DNA from: CAVQGF01 sp045807945
Lineage (GTDB): Bacteria > Acidobacteriota > Terriglobia > Terriglobales > Acidobacteriaceae
NCBI GenBank assembly: GCA_045807945.1
Contig: JBJMGI010000058.1
Location: 1 to 56,962 of the forward strand
Length of the DNA stretch: 56,962 nucleotides
Reading direction: 5' to 3'
The position numbers and the translations under genes were made by a program. Positions within the stretch are counted from its first letter, which is position 1; every line of letters begins with the position of its first letter. Shown here one piece after another: positions 8,349 to 16,568 of this stretch. The notes under the pieces are model-generated. The model saw only the letters and a program-made list of their open reading frames with translations. It did no database searches and was not told the DNA's origin.

Positions 8349-8798
8349 ATGCAGACTCCGACCCCTGAGCCCGACTTCTTCCTCGTCACCGGCGAACCCG
8401 AAGACGACTGGACATACGCGCGCAACTGCCACGTCCACGGCCGTTATCAGCTTCCGCACGGCGAATACGTATGGGTTACCGTCGACCCAGGCGTAACTTG
8501 CTTCATTGAGGGGTTGGGCAAGATCGTTCTTACCGAGCTACTGTTGTCACCGCGCTATATTGGGGGCTCGCTCGTCGCGGGAGAGTTTCCGCTGCACGTA
8601 AATGTTTACCGCATTCTGAATTATGCAGTCCTCGATGAGCCGTCGTTTGAAGCTGAAGATGTCGAGCTGCTCTGCTCGGCTGAGATCCATCAATCGCGAG
8701 AAACGGCAAAGGACTCGGCCATCTTCCACGAACCCCTCGATCTTTCATTCGTGGGCAGGGAAGAGGCCCGCGTGCTCAGCGCGAAACACACGAACTAG
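8349..8798 (+). CDS. Hypothetical protein
   Basis: A soluble 149-residue protein beginning MQTPTPEPDFFLVTGEPEDD, with a His/Tyr-rich middle (NCHVHGRYQLPHGEYVWVTV). No signal peptide or membrane helix is seen, and no family is recognised. It is read in the same direction as the ABC ATPase gene, 73 bases downstream, beyond an inverted repeat. Codon usage looks like a real gene. Function unknown. Confidence 0.6.
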   Translation: MQTPTPEPDFFLVTGEPEDDWTYARNCHVHGRYQLPHGEYVWVTVDPGVTCFIEGLGKIVLTELLLSPRYIGGSLVAGEFPLHVNVYRILNYAVLDEPSFEAEDVELLCSAEIHQSRETAKDSAIFHEPLDLSFVGREEARVLSAKHTN

Positions 8799-8869
8799 CA
8801 AGGTGAACATTTAGGCTTTCAGAACTCCTCCCCGCAGGTATGCTTACTGACCACAACGGGGAGCGGGAG

Positions 8870-9400
8870 ATGATGACCTTTCAACGGCGCCAATTCCTAC
8901 AACTTTTGTCTTATGCTTTCGGAGCCAGCTTCATTCTGCGCCACGGTGAATCAGCTCTGGCACAGAACCCTGCGAGGCCGGTGAGCCCTAATGCGCTTGC
9001 GAAGGCAGCTGCGAAAAATGCGTCCGGAGCAACGGAAATGGAAAAGGTAACTGGAATCGGTGGATTGTTTTTCCGAGCTCACGATCCCGCTGCTTTGGGG
9101 CGCTGGTACCTGCAACATCTGGGCATCGCGCTCACACCAACCGGTGAGGGTGGAGAGGTTTGGAGCCAAGAAGCTGGTCCGACCTCCTTCACTCCTTTTC
9201 CCGAAACAAGTAAATATTTCGGAGACCCTACGAAGGCGTGGATGGTGAACTTTCGCGTACGTGATCTCGCGAAAATGGTGGCGCAGCTACGGGCGGCCGG
9301 AATCGAGGTCAAGGATCCGGAATCCTATCCCGGTATCGGAAGCTTTACTCGTCTGCACGACCCTGAGGGAAATCCTATCGAATTGTGGCAACCTGTATAG
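8870..9400 (+). CDS. Tat-exported VOC (glyoxalase/bleomycin-resistance fold) protein
   Basis: About 176 residues. The N-terminus FQRRQFLQLL plus a hydrophobic stretch and AxA-like cleavage region (SALAQ) form a twin-arginine signal, so a folded, perhaps metal-loaded, protein would be exported to the periplasm. After a linker, one VOC module runs from ~45 to the end: VTGIGGLFFRAHDPAALGRWY, then FRVRDLAKMVAQLRAAGIEV and DPEGNPIELWQP. The last Glu (IELW) is the usual metal ligand. Start chosen at ATG 8870, 3 bases before a second ATG and directly after GGGGAGCGGGAG; an ATG at 8840 lacks such a site. Substrate unknown. Confidence 0.82.
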   Translation: MMTFQRRQFLQLLSYAFGASFILRHGESALAQNPARPVSPNALAKAAAKNASGATEMEKVTGIGGLFFRAHDPAALGRWYLQHLGIALTPTGEGGEVWSQEAGPTSFTPFPETSKYFGDPTKAWMVNFRVRDLAKMVAQLRAAGIEVKDPESYPGIGSFTRLHDPEGNPIELWQPV

Positions 9401-9421
9401 CGCGAGCCGCAGGTCAGCCGA

Positions 9422-10072
9422 TTAGAACCCTTCTTGCTGTAGCCGCTCGAGCGTGATCGTGCTGGAAGCGTGCTTCTCCTCCAGCATCTTCTCCACGTAC
9501 TTCGCCATTATGTCCACTTCGATGTTCAGCGGATCGCCCGGCTTGAGTTCGCGCAGGTTCGTCGCTTCATAGGTATGCGGGATGATGGCGATCTTTACCT
9601 TCGTTCCTTCTACGGCCGCAACCGTCAGACTGATGCCTTCGATGGTGATCGATCCCTTCTCGACCACGTACTTCGCCAACTCGCGTGGAATGGTCAGTGT
9701 GAGCCAATAATCTTCGCGGCCGTGGATCTTCGCCAGCCCGGCAAGCTGGCCAACGCCGTCCACATGTCCCTGCACCACGTGTCCGCCGAAGCGGCGCTCA
9801 CTAGCCGCCGGCATTGCGAGCTCGAGGTTCACGGCGGTTCCAGCCTGTATGCGAGAAAGCGACGTGCGCGCCAGCGTCTCCGCCGCGAGGTCTGCACTGA
9901 ACCGTCCCTTTTGGATCGCGAGCGCGGTCAAGCACACTCCGCTCACTGACACACTGTCCCCTTCCGCGAGCTGCGCCGCCGTTCGTGGGCCTGTGACGGT
10001 TATGCGCCGCGTTCCGCTCGCGTCCGAAACTGCTTCCACGCGTCCGACTTCTTCAATAAGGCCGGTGAACAT
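9422..10072 (-). CDS. ribE: Riboflavin synthase, alpha subunit
   Basis: Converts two 6,7-dimethyl-8-ribityllumazine molecules to riboflavin and a pyrimidine. The 216-residue chain has the tandem lumazine-binding barrels: the first begins MFTGLIEEVG and the second begins near FGGHVVQGHVDGVG (~95). Both carry the expected SVSGVCLT and SITIEGISLTV motifs. ATG 10072 is chosen because MFTGLIEE is the universal N-terminus of the family. It overlaps the end of ribD by 20 bases, indicating an operon. No FMN riboswitch was recognised upstream. Confidence 0.95.
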   Translation of the reverse strand: MFTGLIEEVGRVEAVSDASGTRRITVTGPRTAAQLAEGDSVSVSGVCLTALAIQKGRFSADLAAETLARTSLSRIQAGTAVNLELAMPAASERRFGGHVVQGHVDGVGQLAGLAKIHGREDYWLTLTIPRELAKYVVEKGSITIEGISLTVAAVEGTKVKIAIIPHTYEATNLRELKPGDPLNIEVDIMAKYVEKMLEEKHASSTITLERLQQEGF

Positions 10073-11300
10073 TCGTCTCCTCGTAAGGATCGTGGATATA
10101 GCCTTCGACGGCAAAATCTATCCCGAACCGGTGCAGCGAAATATCTTTCACCTGCGCCGCCTCGCTCAGTTGATGGAAGCCGCTGCCCGCCGCGAAAGGA
10201 ACTGAGCCGCTCCCGGCCAAAATCTTGGGAGCATAGTAAAGAAAAACTTTGTCCACCACGTCAGCTGCGAGCGCCGCCCAATTCACCAGCGCGCCGCCTT
10301 CGATCAGCACGCTCGTAACCTCCAATTCCCCGAGCCGTCGCATGATGTGCCGCAGATCAGGCCTTCCATCGGATCGCGGCTCTTCGATGATCGGTCTGCC
10401 GGTCCCGGTGCGTCGACGCACCGGCATTTGCTTCACCTTGCGACTGTTCGGACGCGTGACCGGAATCGCAGCGAGCTGCACTTGCTCCACTCGCACTCCG
10501 CGCGCTTCTAACTCTTTCCGTCGCTTCTCTTCCGCCATCGAGCACAAAACCAAAACATCATTCTGCGCGCTAGCGACCACGCGCGACGTGAGCGGCAGCC
10601 GCAACTGCGAGTCCAGGATCACGCGCAGCAGCGGCTTGCGACGCGGCAGCTCAGAGCGGTCCGTCAGCATAGGGTCATCGGCAATGATCGTTCCCACTCC
10701 CACCAGGATCGCGTCGTTTGCATGCCGTAGCGTCTGTGCATGCGCCCGTGCCTCTTCGCTGGTGATCCAGCCGCTTCCGGCGGCTGCCGAGCCGATTGCC
10801 GTCGGCCCCATTGAGACCTGCGATGGCGGCGCGATCTTGCCGTCGAGCGTCATGCCTGCTTTCAATGTGACAAAAGGAAGCTTCGTGCGGATGTATTTCG
10901 CGAACCAGGCATTCAGTGCGCGCGCATCTTTCTGCATCACGCCTTCCAGTACCTGGACGCCTGCGCCCCGCAACCGTTCAAATCCTTTGCCGCGCACCTG
11001 GATATTCGGGTCCATCATCGCGGAGACTACCTTCGCGATCCCGGCCTTAACTACCGCATCAGCACACGGACCCGTGCGTCCCTCGTGCGAACAAGGTTCA
11101 AGATTCACGTAGAGAGTTCCACCCCGCGCGCGTCCCCCCGCCGCGTCGACGGCAATCACTTCGCCATGCTTCTTGCCGTCATAGGTATGGAACCCCTCGC
11201 CGGCAAGTTGCCCGTTGGCATCGAGCACCACCGCACCCACCTGAGGATTCGGCGAGGTCAGGCCGATGCCTTGCCGCGCCAGCTCGAGCGTGCGCTGCAT
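10053..11300 (-). CDS. ribD: Bifunctional riboflavin deaminase/reductase RibD
   Basis: Catalyses deamination and then ribosyl reduction of the pyrimidine intermediate in riboflavin synthesis. The deaminase half (~1-145) has SPNPQVGAV, the zinc ligands in KHGEVIAV and EPCSHEGRTGPC. The reductase half follows with KAGMTLDGKIA, GVGTIIADDPMLT and LIEGGALVNWAAL. The chain (415 residues) is longer than usual because of a basic insert at ~285-320 (RKVKQMPVRRRTGTGRP). ATG 11300 is the only standard start in frame, yet the upstream in-frame codons encode QDERW, matching the conserved family N-terminus, so the real start may be a non-canonical codon near 11330. Confidence 0.93.
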   Translation of the reverse strand: MQRTLELARQGIGLTSPNPQVGAVVLDANGQLAGEGFHTYDGKKHGEVIAVDAAGGRARGGTLYVNLEPCSHEGRTGPCADAVVKAGIAKVVSAMMDPNIQVRGKGFERLRGAGVQVLEGVMQKDARALNAWFAKYIRTKLPFVTLKAGMTLDGKIAPPSQVSMGPTAIGSAAAGSGWITSEEARAHAQTLRHANDAILVGVGTIIADDPMLTDRSELPRRKPLLRVILDSQLRLPLTSRVVASAQNDVLVLCSMAEEKRRKELEARGVRVEQVQLAAIPVTRPNSRKVKQMPVRRRTGTGRPIIEEPRSDGRPDLRHIMRRLGELEVTSVLIEGGALVNWAALAADVVDKVFLYYAPKILAGSGSVPFAAGSGFHQLSEAAQVKDISLHRFGIDFAVEGYIHDPYEETNVHRPY

Positions 11301-11342
11301 CCATCGTTCGTCTTGGGATAACTCTGCGATGTCGTACTCCAG

Positions 11343-12308
11343 TTACGCGAAAAGGGAATCCACGAATGCCTGCGGATCGAAGGGAAGCAGGTCACCGGCT
11401 TTTTCGCCGATACCGACGTACCGTACCGGCACGCCCAGCTCGCGCGCGATTGCGACCACGACCCCGCCCTTCGCCGTGCCATCGAGTTTCGAGAGCACGA
11501 TGCCGGTCACCCCTGCCGATTGCGTGAACTGTCGCGCCTGCTGCAATCCGTTCTGGCCGGTAGTTGCGTCCATCACCAGCAACGTTTCGTGCGGAGCTCC
11601 GGGGACGAGCCGCTGCGCGGTGCGCGTCATCTTCTCGAGTTCCGACATAAGGTTCGTCTTCGTGTGCAGACGTCCTGCCGTGTCCACGATCACGTAATCG
11701 CTGTTGTGCGCCTTCGCGGATTCCAACGCGTCATACAGAACCGCCGCCGGATCGCCCCCCGGCTTGGTCTTGATCACGGTGCTTTGCGTGCGCTCGCCCC
11801 AAATCTCCAGTTGCTCGATGGCGGCAGCGCGGAAAGTATCAGCCGCGCAGAGCGTCACTTTTTTGCCATCGCTCTTCAGCAGGTTCGCAAGCTTGCCGAT
11901 GCTGGTCGTTTTCCCGGTGCCGTTCACTCCGACCACCAGGATCACCTCCGGCCCGCCGTCGACTGACTTCGGCGGTCGGGCATTCGCCGCGTTCAGGATG
12001 GCCAGCAGCTCAGCTTTGAGCAATCGCTTCAACTCTCCCACGTTGCCGATCTGTTTACGGTCAGCTTTGTCGCGCAGCTTCTCTAAGACTTCATGCGTGG
12101 TTGTTGTGCCTAGGTCAGCGGCGATCAGCGTGGCTTCGAGTTCGTCGAGCGTGTTGCGGTCGATCTCTTTGTTGAACGAGACGATGTCTTCGATGCGCTC
12201 GCTCAGGTTCTCGCGCGTGCGCGTGACTGCCTGCTTCATTCGGTCGAAGAAGCCAGGCTTTTTCTGTTCGGGTTCTTCTTCGGCAGAGCCGAATAGGGAC
12301 TTAAGCAT
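11343..12308 (-). CDS. ftsY: Signal recognition particle receptor FtsY
   Basis: SRP receptor GTPase that docks ribosome-nascent chain complexes at the inner membrane; 321 residues. A short acidic N-terminal A domain (EEEPEQKKPGFF) precedes the N domain. The G domain shows GVNGTGKTT (P loop), DTFRAAA, DTAGRLHTK, and LSKLDGTAKGG. Start chosen at ATG 12308 (MLKSLFG); a TTG at 12332 is possible. ribD follows on the same strand 42 bases later, with ribD in the same reading frame beyond the TAA. Confidence 0.95.
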   Translation of the reverse strand: MLKSLFGSAEEEPEQKKPGFFDRMKQAVTRTRENLSERIEDIVSFNKEIDRNTLDELEATLIAADLGTTTTHEVLEKLRDKADRKQIGNVGELKRLLKAELLAILNAANARPPKSVDGGPEVILVVGVNGTGKTTSIGKLANLLKSDGKKVTLCAADTFRAAAIEQLEIWGERTQSTVIKTKPGGDPAAVLYDALESAKAHNSDYVIVDTAGRLHTKTNLMSELEKMTRTAQRLVPGAPHETLLVMDATTGQNGLQQARQFTQSAGVTGIVLSKLDGTAKGGVVVAIARELGVPVRYVGIGEKAGDLLPFDPQAFVDSLFA

Positions 12309-12392
12309 CAGAGGAGGCCCCTGCCGGCGCAACTCGCCGACAGTAACCTTTGATTATAGCTAAGCGATTGAGAGGGAATTACTGGGGTAAGA

Positions 12393-14168
12393 CTACTGCG
12401 CCGGCGGCGCGCTTCCCGCAGCCGCAGCTTCTGCAACCTGCTCGCCGGTAACGGTGGCGGCGCGATGAATACGGAATCCGCCGCGCTCGAACACAGCCGT
12501 GAGCGCCTTCACCACGCGCGGATCGAACTTCGTGGTTGCGAGCGAGTTGATGATGCGCACCACGTACTCGGGATCCATCGCCGCCTGGTACGGGCGATTC
12601 GTCGTCATCGCGTCAAATGTGTCCGCCACCATGATCACGCGCGGCATCAGGGGGAGCTGGTCGCCTTTGAGTCCGTAAGGATAGCCACGCCCATCGAGCG
12701 ACTCGTGATGTCCTTCGATACCCGGAATCATCTCTTTCAGCGACGCGACCGGGCGCAGGATGCTTCCACCCTTCGTCGTATGCGTCTTCATGATCTCGAA
12801 TTCGTCGGGGGTGAGCGCTCCGGGCTTTTTCAGGATGCGATCTTCGATTCCGATCTTGCCCACGTCGTGCAGTTGCGCCGCGATGCGAATCTTCTCGATC
12901 TCTTCCGTGATCAAACCCAGCTCGGTGGCGAGCAGCACGGAATAACGTGTTACGCGGTCCGAGTGGCCCTTCGTGTATGGGTCCTTTTCGTCGACCGCGC
13001 CGGCAAGCATCTGGATTGAGCTTAAGAACAGCGAACGGTTCTCTTCCGCCGCGCGCTTCAAGTCATAGACGAAGCGTTCCAGGTCCTGCGACATCGAGTT
13101 GAACGTGGACGCGAGCTCGCCGATCTCGGTTTTGCTCTTCAGAGTAACGCGCTGCGAGAAGTCGCCCTTGGCGATGGCGCGGCTCGATACCGTGAGCTGC
13201 TCTAGAGGATTTGTGATCTGGCGCGCCGAGAAGATGCTGATCATCATGCTGAGCACCACAGCGATCAGCGCCAGATACTTCGCCGTGGTCTGCATCTCGT
13301 TCGCGCTCTGGTACGCTTCCGTTTGCGGTTTCTGCGCGACAACCGCCCAATCGAGAGTGGCGACCGGGCTATACGTGCCCAGCATCTCCATCGAGTCCGG
13401 GCCTTTGGTTTCAAACTCCTTCGTCGCGACAAACTGGTTCCTGCCGCCCTGCTCGACAAAATTCTTGGCGATCTCGAAGTTGGTCATGTCCTGACCGGTG
13501 GCGTAGTTGCCCGCACCCGCCGCGACCAACCTGCCCTGACGATCCACCACGTACGTGACCAGCCCACCCTGGCTCGCGCCTTTCAAGCGGTCGATCAAGA
13601 ACTGCAGATCGACGACAGCACCGATCATTCCGATGGTCCTGTCGGCAGCAATGATAGGCGTGCTGATCAGGATCACTGTGCGCGCGTCTTTACCCGCTCC
13701 CGTCGAGAGCGCCTGCCCGGTGTAGCTGCGGCCGTCGCGCGCGGCTTCAAAGGCATGCTCGAGCTCGCGGCGCATGAAGTCATCCAGCGGGATGCTTCCG
13801 GCAGAGATTCCTTTCGGCTCGTCATTAAGTAGGGTGATGTAAGGCACCATTCCGTTCTGCGAGGTCACAAAGCGCTCGAGCAGCGCGCGCAGCTCAGGGG
13901 TTTCTACATTTTTTCCGGAAAGGTCGCCGCCGCTCGATACCTGCACGCCCGTCGAAAGGCTCGCCATCATCAGGCGAAGATTATTGAGCCGCTGGCCCAC
14001 GTCTTCACTGAGGGAACGGGTGATGGTGTTCTGCAACAGCATCTCGTTCGTCTTCAATTTGTCTTTGCTGATGCTGACGACTTTCGTGCCGAAAAGCCAC
14101 ACCGGCACCACGCTGATGACCAGCAGCACGGCAAGAATCAGATAAAGAAGAGGGACGCGGGTGCGCAT
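12393..14168 (-). CDS. HD-GYP domain receptor with extracytoplasmic sensor and HAMP
   Basis: A 591-residue membrane receptor, probably a cyclic-di-GMP phosphodiesterase. One helix at ~6-28, a periplasmic Cache-like sensor (~35-285) and a second helix (~290-312) are followed by HAMP (~313-365), a short coiled coil and an HD-GYP domain (~395-560). The catalytic core is intact: HDVGKIG and the HHESLDGRGYP signature. The C-terminus is an Ala/Pro-rich tail. The gene stands alone on its strand between ftsY and gpsA. Ligand unknown. Confidence 0.92.
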   Translation of the reverse strand: MRTRVPLLYLILAVLLVISVVPVWLFGTKVVSISKDKLKTNEMLLQNTITRSLSEDVGQRLNNLRLMMASLSTGVQVSSGGDLSGKNVETPELRALLERFVTSQNGMVPYITLLNDEPKGISAGSIPLDDFMRRELEHAFEAARDGRSYTGQALSTGAGKDARTVILISTPIIAADRTIGMIGAVVDLQFLIDRLKGASQGGLVTYVVDRQGRLVAAGAGNYATGQDMTNFEIAKNFVEQGGRNQFVATKEFETKGPDSMEMLGTYSPVATLDWAVVAQKPQTEAYQSANEMQTTAKYLALIAVVLSMMISIFSARQITNPLEQLTVSSRAIAKGDFSQRVTLKSKTEIGELASTFNSMSQDLERFVYDLKRAAEENRSLFLSSIQMLAGAVDEKDPYTKGHSDRVTRYSVLLATELGLITEEIEKIRIAAQLHDVGKIGIEDRILKKPGALTPDEFEIMKTHTTKGGSILRPVASLKEMIPGIEGHHESLDGRGYPYGLKGDQLPLMPRVIMVADTFDAMTTNRPYQAAMDPEYVVRIINSLATTKFDPRVVKALTAVFERGGFRIHRAATVTGEQVAEAAAAGSAPPAQ

Positions 14169-14284
14169 GTTTTCCAGTGTCTGGAGCGTGCAGATTGTAA
14201 ACCGAATCTATCCCAAAAACGGAAAAACTTGGAGTTACTTTAGTTGAGACGCTTAGAAAGCGTGAGGGAGGCCGCGGCGGCGGA

Positions 14285-15295
14285 TTATTCCATCGCGTGC
14301 GGACGCGTCATCAACTCGCGGATGGCCTCGCGCGCCGGCTTGCCTTTATGCAGGATGGCGTGCATCTGCTCCGTGATCGGCATCTCGATGTTCATTTTTT
14401 GCGCCAGACCCATAGCGGCGTTGGTGGTCAGCACGCCCTCAGCGACCATGCCGTGCATGTCGGCGATTATCTCCGTAAGCCTGCGCCCCTGGCCTAGTCC
14501 AACGCCGACGCTGCGGTTGCGCGAGAGTCCACCTGTGCAGGTCAGGACAAGGTCCCCCATACCCGCAAGGCCGAGCATAGTCGAGCGCTTCGCGCCGCAT
14601 GCCACCGCGAGCCGCGTGATCTCGGCGAGGCCGCGCGTCATCAGCGCGGCGGCAGTGTTGTGGCCCAGTCCCATACCGTCACATACACCCGCCGCGATAG
14701 CGATAACGTTTTTCAGCGCTCCACCGAGTTCCACTCCGACCACGTCATCGTTGGTATAGATACGCAGCGTGGCGTCGCTGAACTCCTTCTGAACCAGCGA
14801 CGCGAGGCGGGGATCTGTTGACGCGACAGTGATTGCCGTTGGATCGCCCTTCGCGACTTCGGTTGCAAACGATGGCCCGCTGATGGCGGCGACTCTAGGG
14901 TGCCAGCCAGAGCGCGCGACCACTTCCGTGATCACCTCGGTCATCCGCAGCAACGTTTGCTGCTCGACACCTTTGGTCGCGCTGACAAATGGGATTCCAT
15001 CCTTCAGAAGCTTCTTGCCGACCATCTGGTCGAACACGACGCGGCAGTGATGCGAGGGCATCACGCCCACGATCAGCTCAGCGCCCTGTAATGCTTCCTG
15101 CAGGTCCGTCGTGGCGCTGATCGCCTCCGGTAGCTTCTGCGCCGGAAGAAACAACTCGTTCACCCGGTTGTTACGGATGGAAGCAGCCACTTCCTTCTCA
15201 AATGCCCAAAGGTTGACGCTGTGCCGGCCCTGCCGCGTGAGCGCGATCGAAAGCGCCGTCCCCCATGCTCCCGCGCCGATGACCGAGATCTTCAT
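14285..15295 (-). CDS. gpsA: Glycerol-3-phosphate dehydrogenase [NAD(P)+]
   Basis: Makes sn-glycerol 3-phosphate from dihydroxyacetone phosphate for phospholipid synthesis. The 336-residue protein has the N-terminal Rossmann motif GAGAWGTALSIAL and FVSATKGVE. The catalytic region ALKNVIAIAAGVCDGMGLG carries the active-site Lys, followed by GLAGMGDLVLTC. It begins within the ATGA overlap with plsY, so the next acyltransferase step is encoded in the same transcript. A weak 6-bp stem (14249-14263) lies after the stop. Confidence 0.96.
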   Translation of the reverse strand: MKISVIGAGAWGTALSIALTRQGRHSVNLWAFEKEVAASIRNNRVNELFLPAQKLPEAISATTDLQEALQGAELIVGVMPSHHCRVVFDQMVGKKLLKDGIPFVSATKGVEQQTLLRMTEVITEVVARSGWHPRVAAISGPSFATEVAKGDPTAITVASTDPRLASLVQKEFSDATLRIYTNDDVVGVELGGALKNVIAIAAGVCDGMGLGHNTAAALMTRGLAEITRLAVACGAKRSTMLGLAGMGDLVLTCTGGLSRNRSVGVGLGQGRRLTEIIADMHGMVAEGVLTTNAAMGLAQKMNIEMPITEQMHAILHKGKPAREAIRELMTRPHAME

Positions 15296-15948
15296 GCCTG
15301 CTTCTCCATGGCTTCGGGAGGCGGAACGGATTTCTTCCCGCCGAATTTGTTCTCACTGCCGGCAAGAAGGCGGCGGATGTTCTCGTGGTGCTTCAGGATG
15401 ATGAGCAGCGAACAGGCGGCCATAAGAATCAAGGCAGGACCGGAAATTCCGCTTACGAAACATGCAAGGAAGGGAAAAGCAGCCGAAGCGATAATCGAAC
15501 CTAATGAAACGTATCGGGTCAAGCCAACGACCGCAAAGAACAGAACCAAGGTGATGCCGACGGATGCGGGCGCAAGAATTAAAAAAGACCCGACTCCTGT
15601 TGCCACGCCTTTGCCACCCTTGAATCCGAGCCAAATCGGAAACATGTGTCCCAGCACAGCTAAAAGAGCCGCTAGCGCCATAGCGGCTTGCAATGCATTC
15701 CAATCGCCAAACTCTTCATGCATAGCAATGGCGTAAAGCACAGCTATGGCCCCCTTCAGCGCATCCAGGACCAAAGTCGCGACTGCCAATCCCTTAGCCC
15801 CCGACCTCGCCACGTTCGTGGCGCCGATGTTTCCGCTGCCAGTCGCACGAATGTCCTGCTTCAGGAACAGCTTCACCAAGATGTAGCCGAAAGGAATTGA
15901 CCCGAGAAGATACGAAATGACGGCGAGGGTGAGGTAGTACTTGTTCAA
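15292..15948 (-). CDS. plsY: Acyl-phosphate:glycerol-3-phosphate acyltransferase PlsY
   Basis: Integral membrane enzyme (218 residues, about five helices) that acylates glycerol 3-phosphate at position 1. The conserved loops are clear: LLGSIPFGYIL, GSGNIGATNVAR (phosphate-binding), and GFKGGKGVATGVG. It overlaps gpsA by 4 bases, linking substrate supply with its use. The C-terminal ~25 residues are charged and cytoplasmic. Confidence 0.95.
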   Translation of the reverse strand: MNKYYLTLAVISYLLGSIPFGYILVKLFLKQDIRATGSGNIGATNVARSGAKGLAVATLVLDALKGAIAVLYAIAMHEEFGDWNALQAAMALAALLAVLGHMFPIWLGFKGGKGVATGVGSFLILAPASVGITLVLFFAVVGLTRYVSLGSIIASAAFPFLACFVSGISGPALILMAACSLLIILKHHENIRRLLAGSENKFGGKKSVPPPEAMEKQA

Positions 15949-15984
15949 CAGCTACTCCGAGACTCCGCGTCTCCGCGGTGAGAT

Positions 15985-16566
15985 CTAGTTGAACGCGAAT
16001 CGCTCAAGCTTCGTGTACTCAGAACCTTTGGGACTCAACTTGCTCTGATACAGAAAAAATTCGCGAGCCGTCATTGTACCGAACTCAGGTTGCGGCATCT
16101 TCTCCAGCCGCGCGCGCAGCTTCTGAAAGCGATTGTTTGGCTTGTCTTCCTTACTGCGGGAAGGTTTCCCGGAGCCCGCACGAGCGAGCGTGAGATGTGG
16201 TGTGTAGGCGCGCGACTCGCGTTCGATGCCCAGATTCGCCGTCGCCTCATCGATCATCGAAGCGAGTTTCTGAAGCCGCGTGTCCGAATCCACCCCGACC
16301 CAGAAGACGCGCGCAGCTTTCGGAGTAGGAAAGAATCCCGCGCCGGAGAAACAGATATTGACCGGCTCCGACCGCAACGCGGACAAGGCCTGCTTTAGCT
16401 CGTGCAATCTTGTCTCTGGAAATTCGCCGATGAACTTCAGCGTGAGGTGCAGCGCCTCCGGCTTCGTCCAGCGGACATCGGGCGCGAACCCCGACACGCC
16501 TTCGATGAACCGGATGATTTTCTGCCGGATAGGTTCGTCCAAGTCGATCGCAACGAACAATCGCAT
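15985..16566 (-). CDS. thpR: RNA 2',3'-cyclic phosphodiesterase (LigT/2H family)
   Basis: About 193 residues with the two HxTL motifs of 2H phosphoesterases, HLTLKFIGEF and HLTLARAG, in a chain starting MRLFVAIDLDE, the typical ThpR N-terminus. It would open 2',3'-cyclic phosphate ends of RNA. ATG 16566 is chosen: it lies 2 bases after the cinA stop, whereas the longer frame would run inside cinA. The gene is last in a cinA-led operon, an arrangement consistent with co-transcription. Confidence 0.9.
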   Translation of the reverse strand: MRLFVAIDLDEPIRQKIIRFIEGVSGFAPDVRWTKPEALHLTLKFIGEFPETRLHELKQALSALRSEPVNICFSGAGFFPTPKAARVFWVGVDSDTRLQKLASMIDEATANLGIERESRAYTPHLTLARAGSGKPSRSKEDKPNNRFQKLRARLEKMPQPEFGTMTAREFFLYQSKLSPKGSEYTKLERFAFN

Positions 16567-16568
16567 GG

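Noticed and set aside
10249..11112. A 287-codon plus-strand frame over ribD
   Set aside because: Antisense to conserved ribD sequence, no motifs, Ser/Arg-rich shadow composition.
9422..12332. An FMN riboswitch for the ribE-ribD genes
   Set aside because: No RFN-element-like conserved blocks were seen; ribD follows ftsY after only 42 bases.
14249..14263. Terminator after gpsA
   Set aside because: Only a 6-bp stem with no T run; too weak to call.
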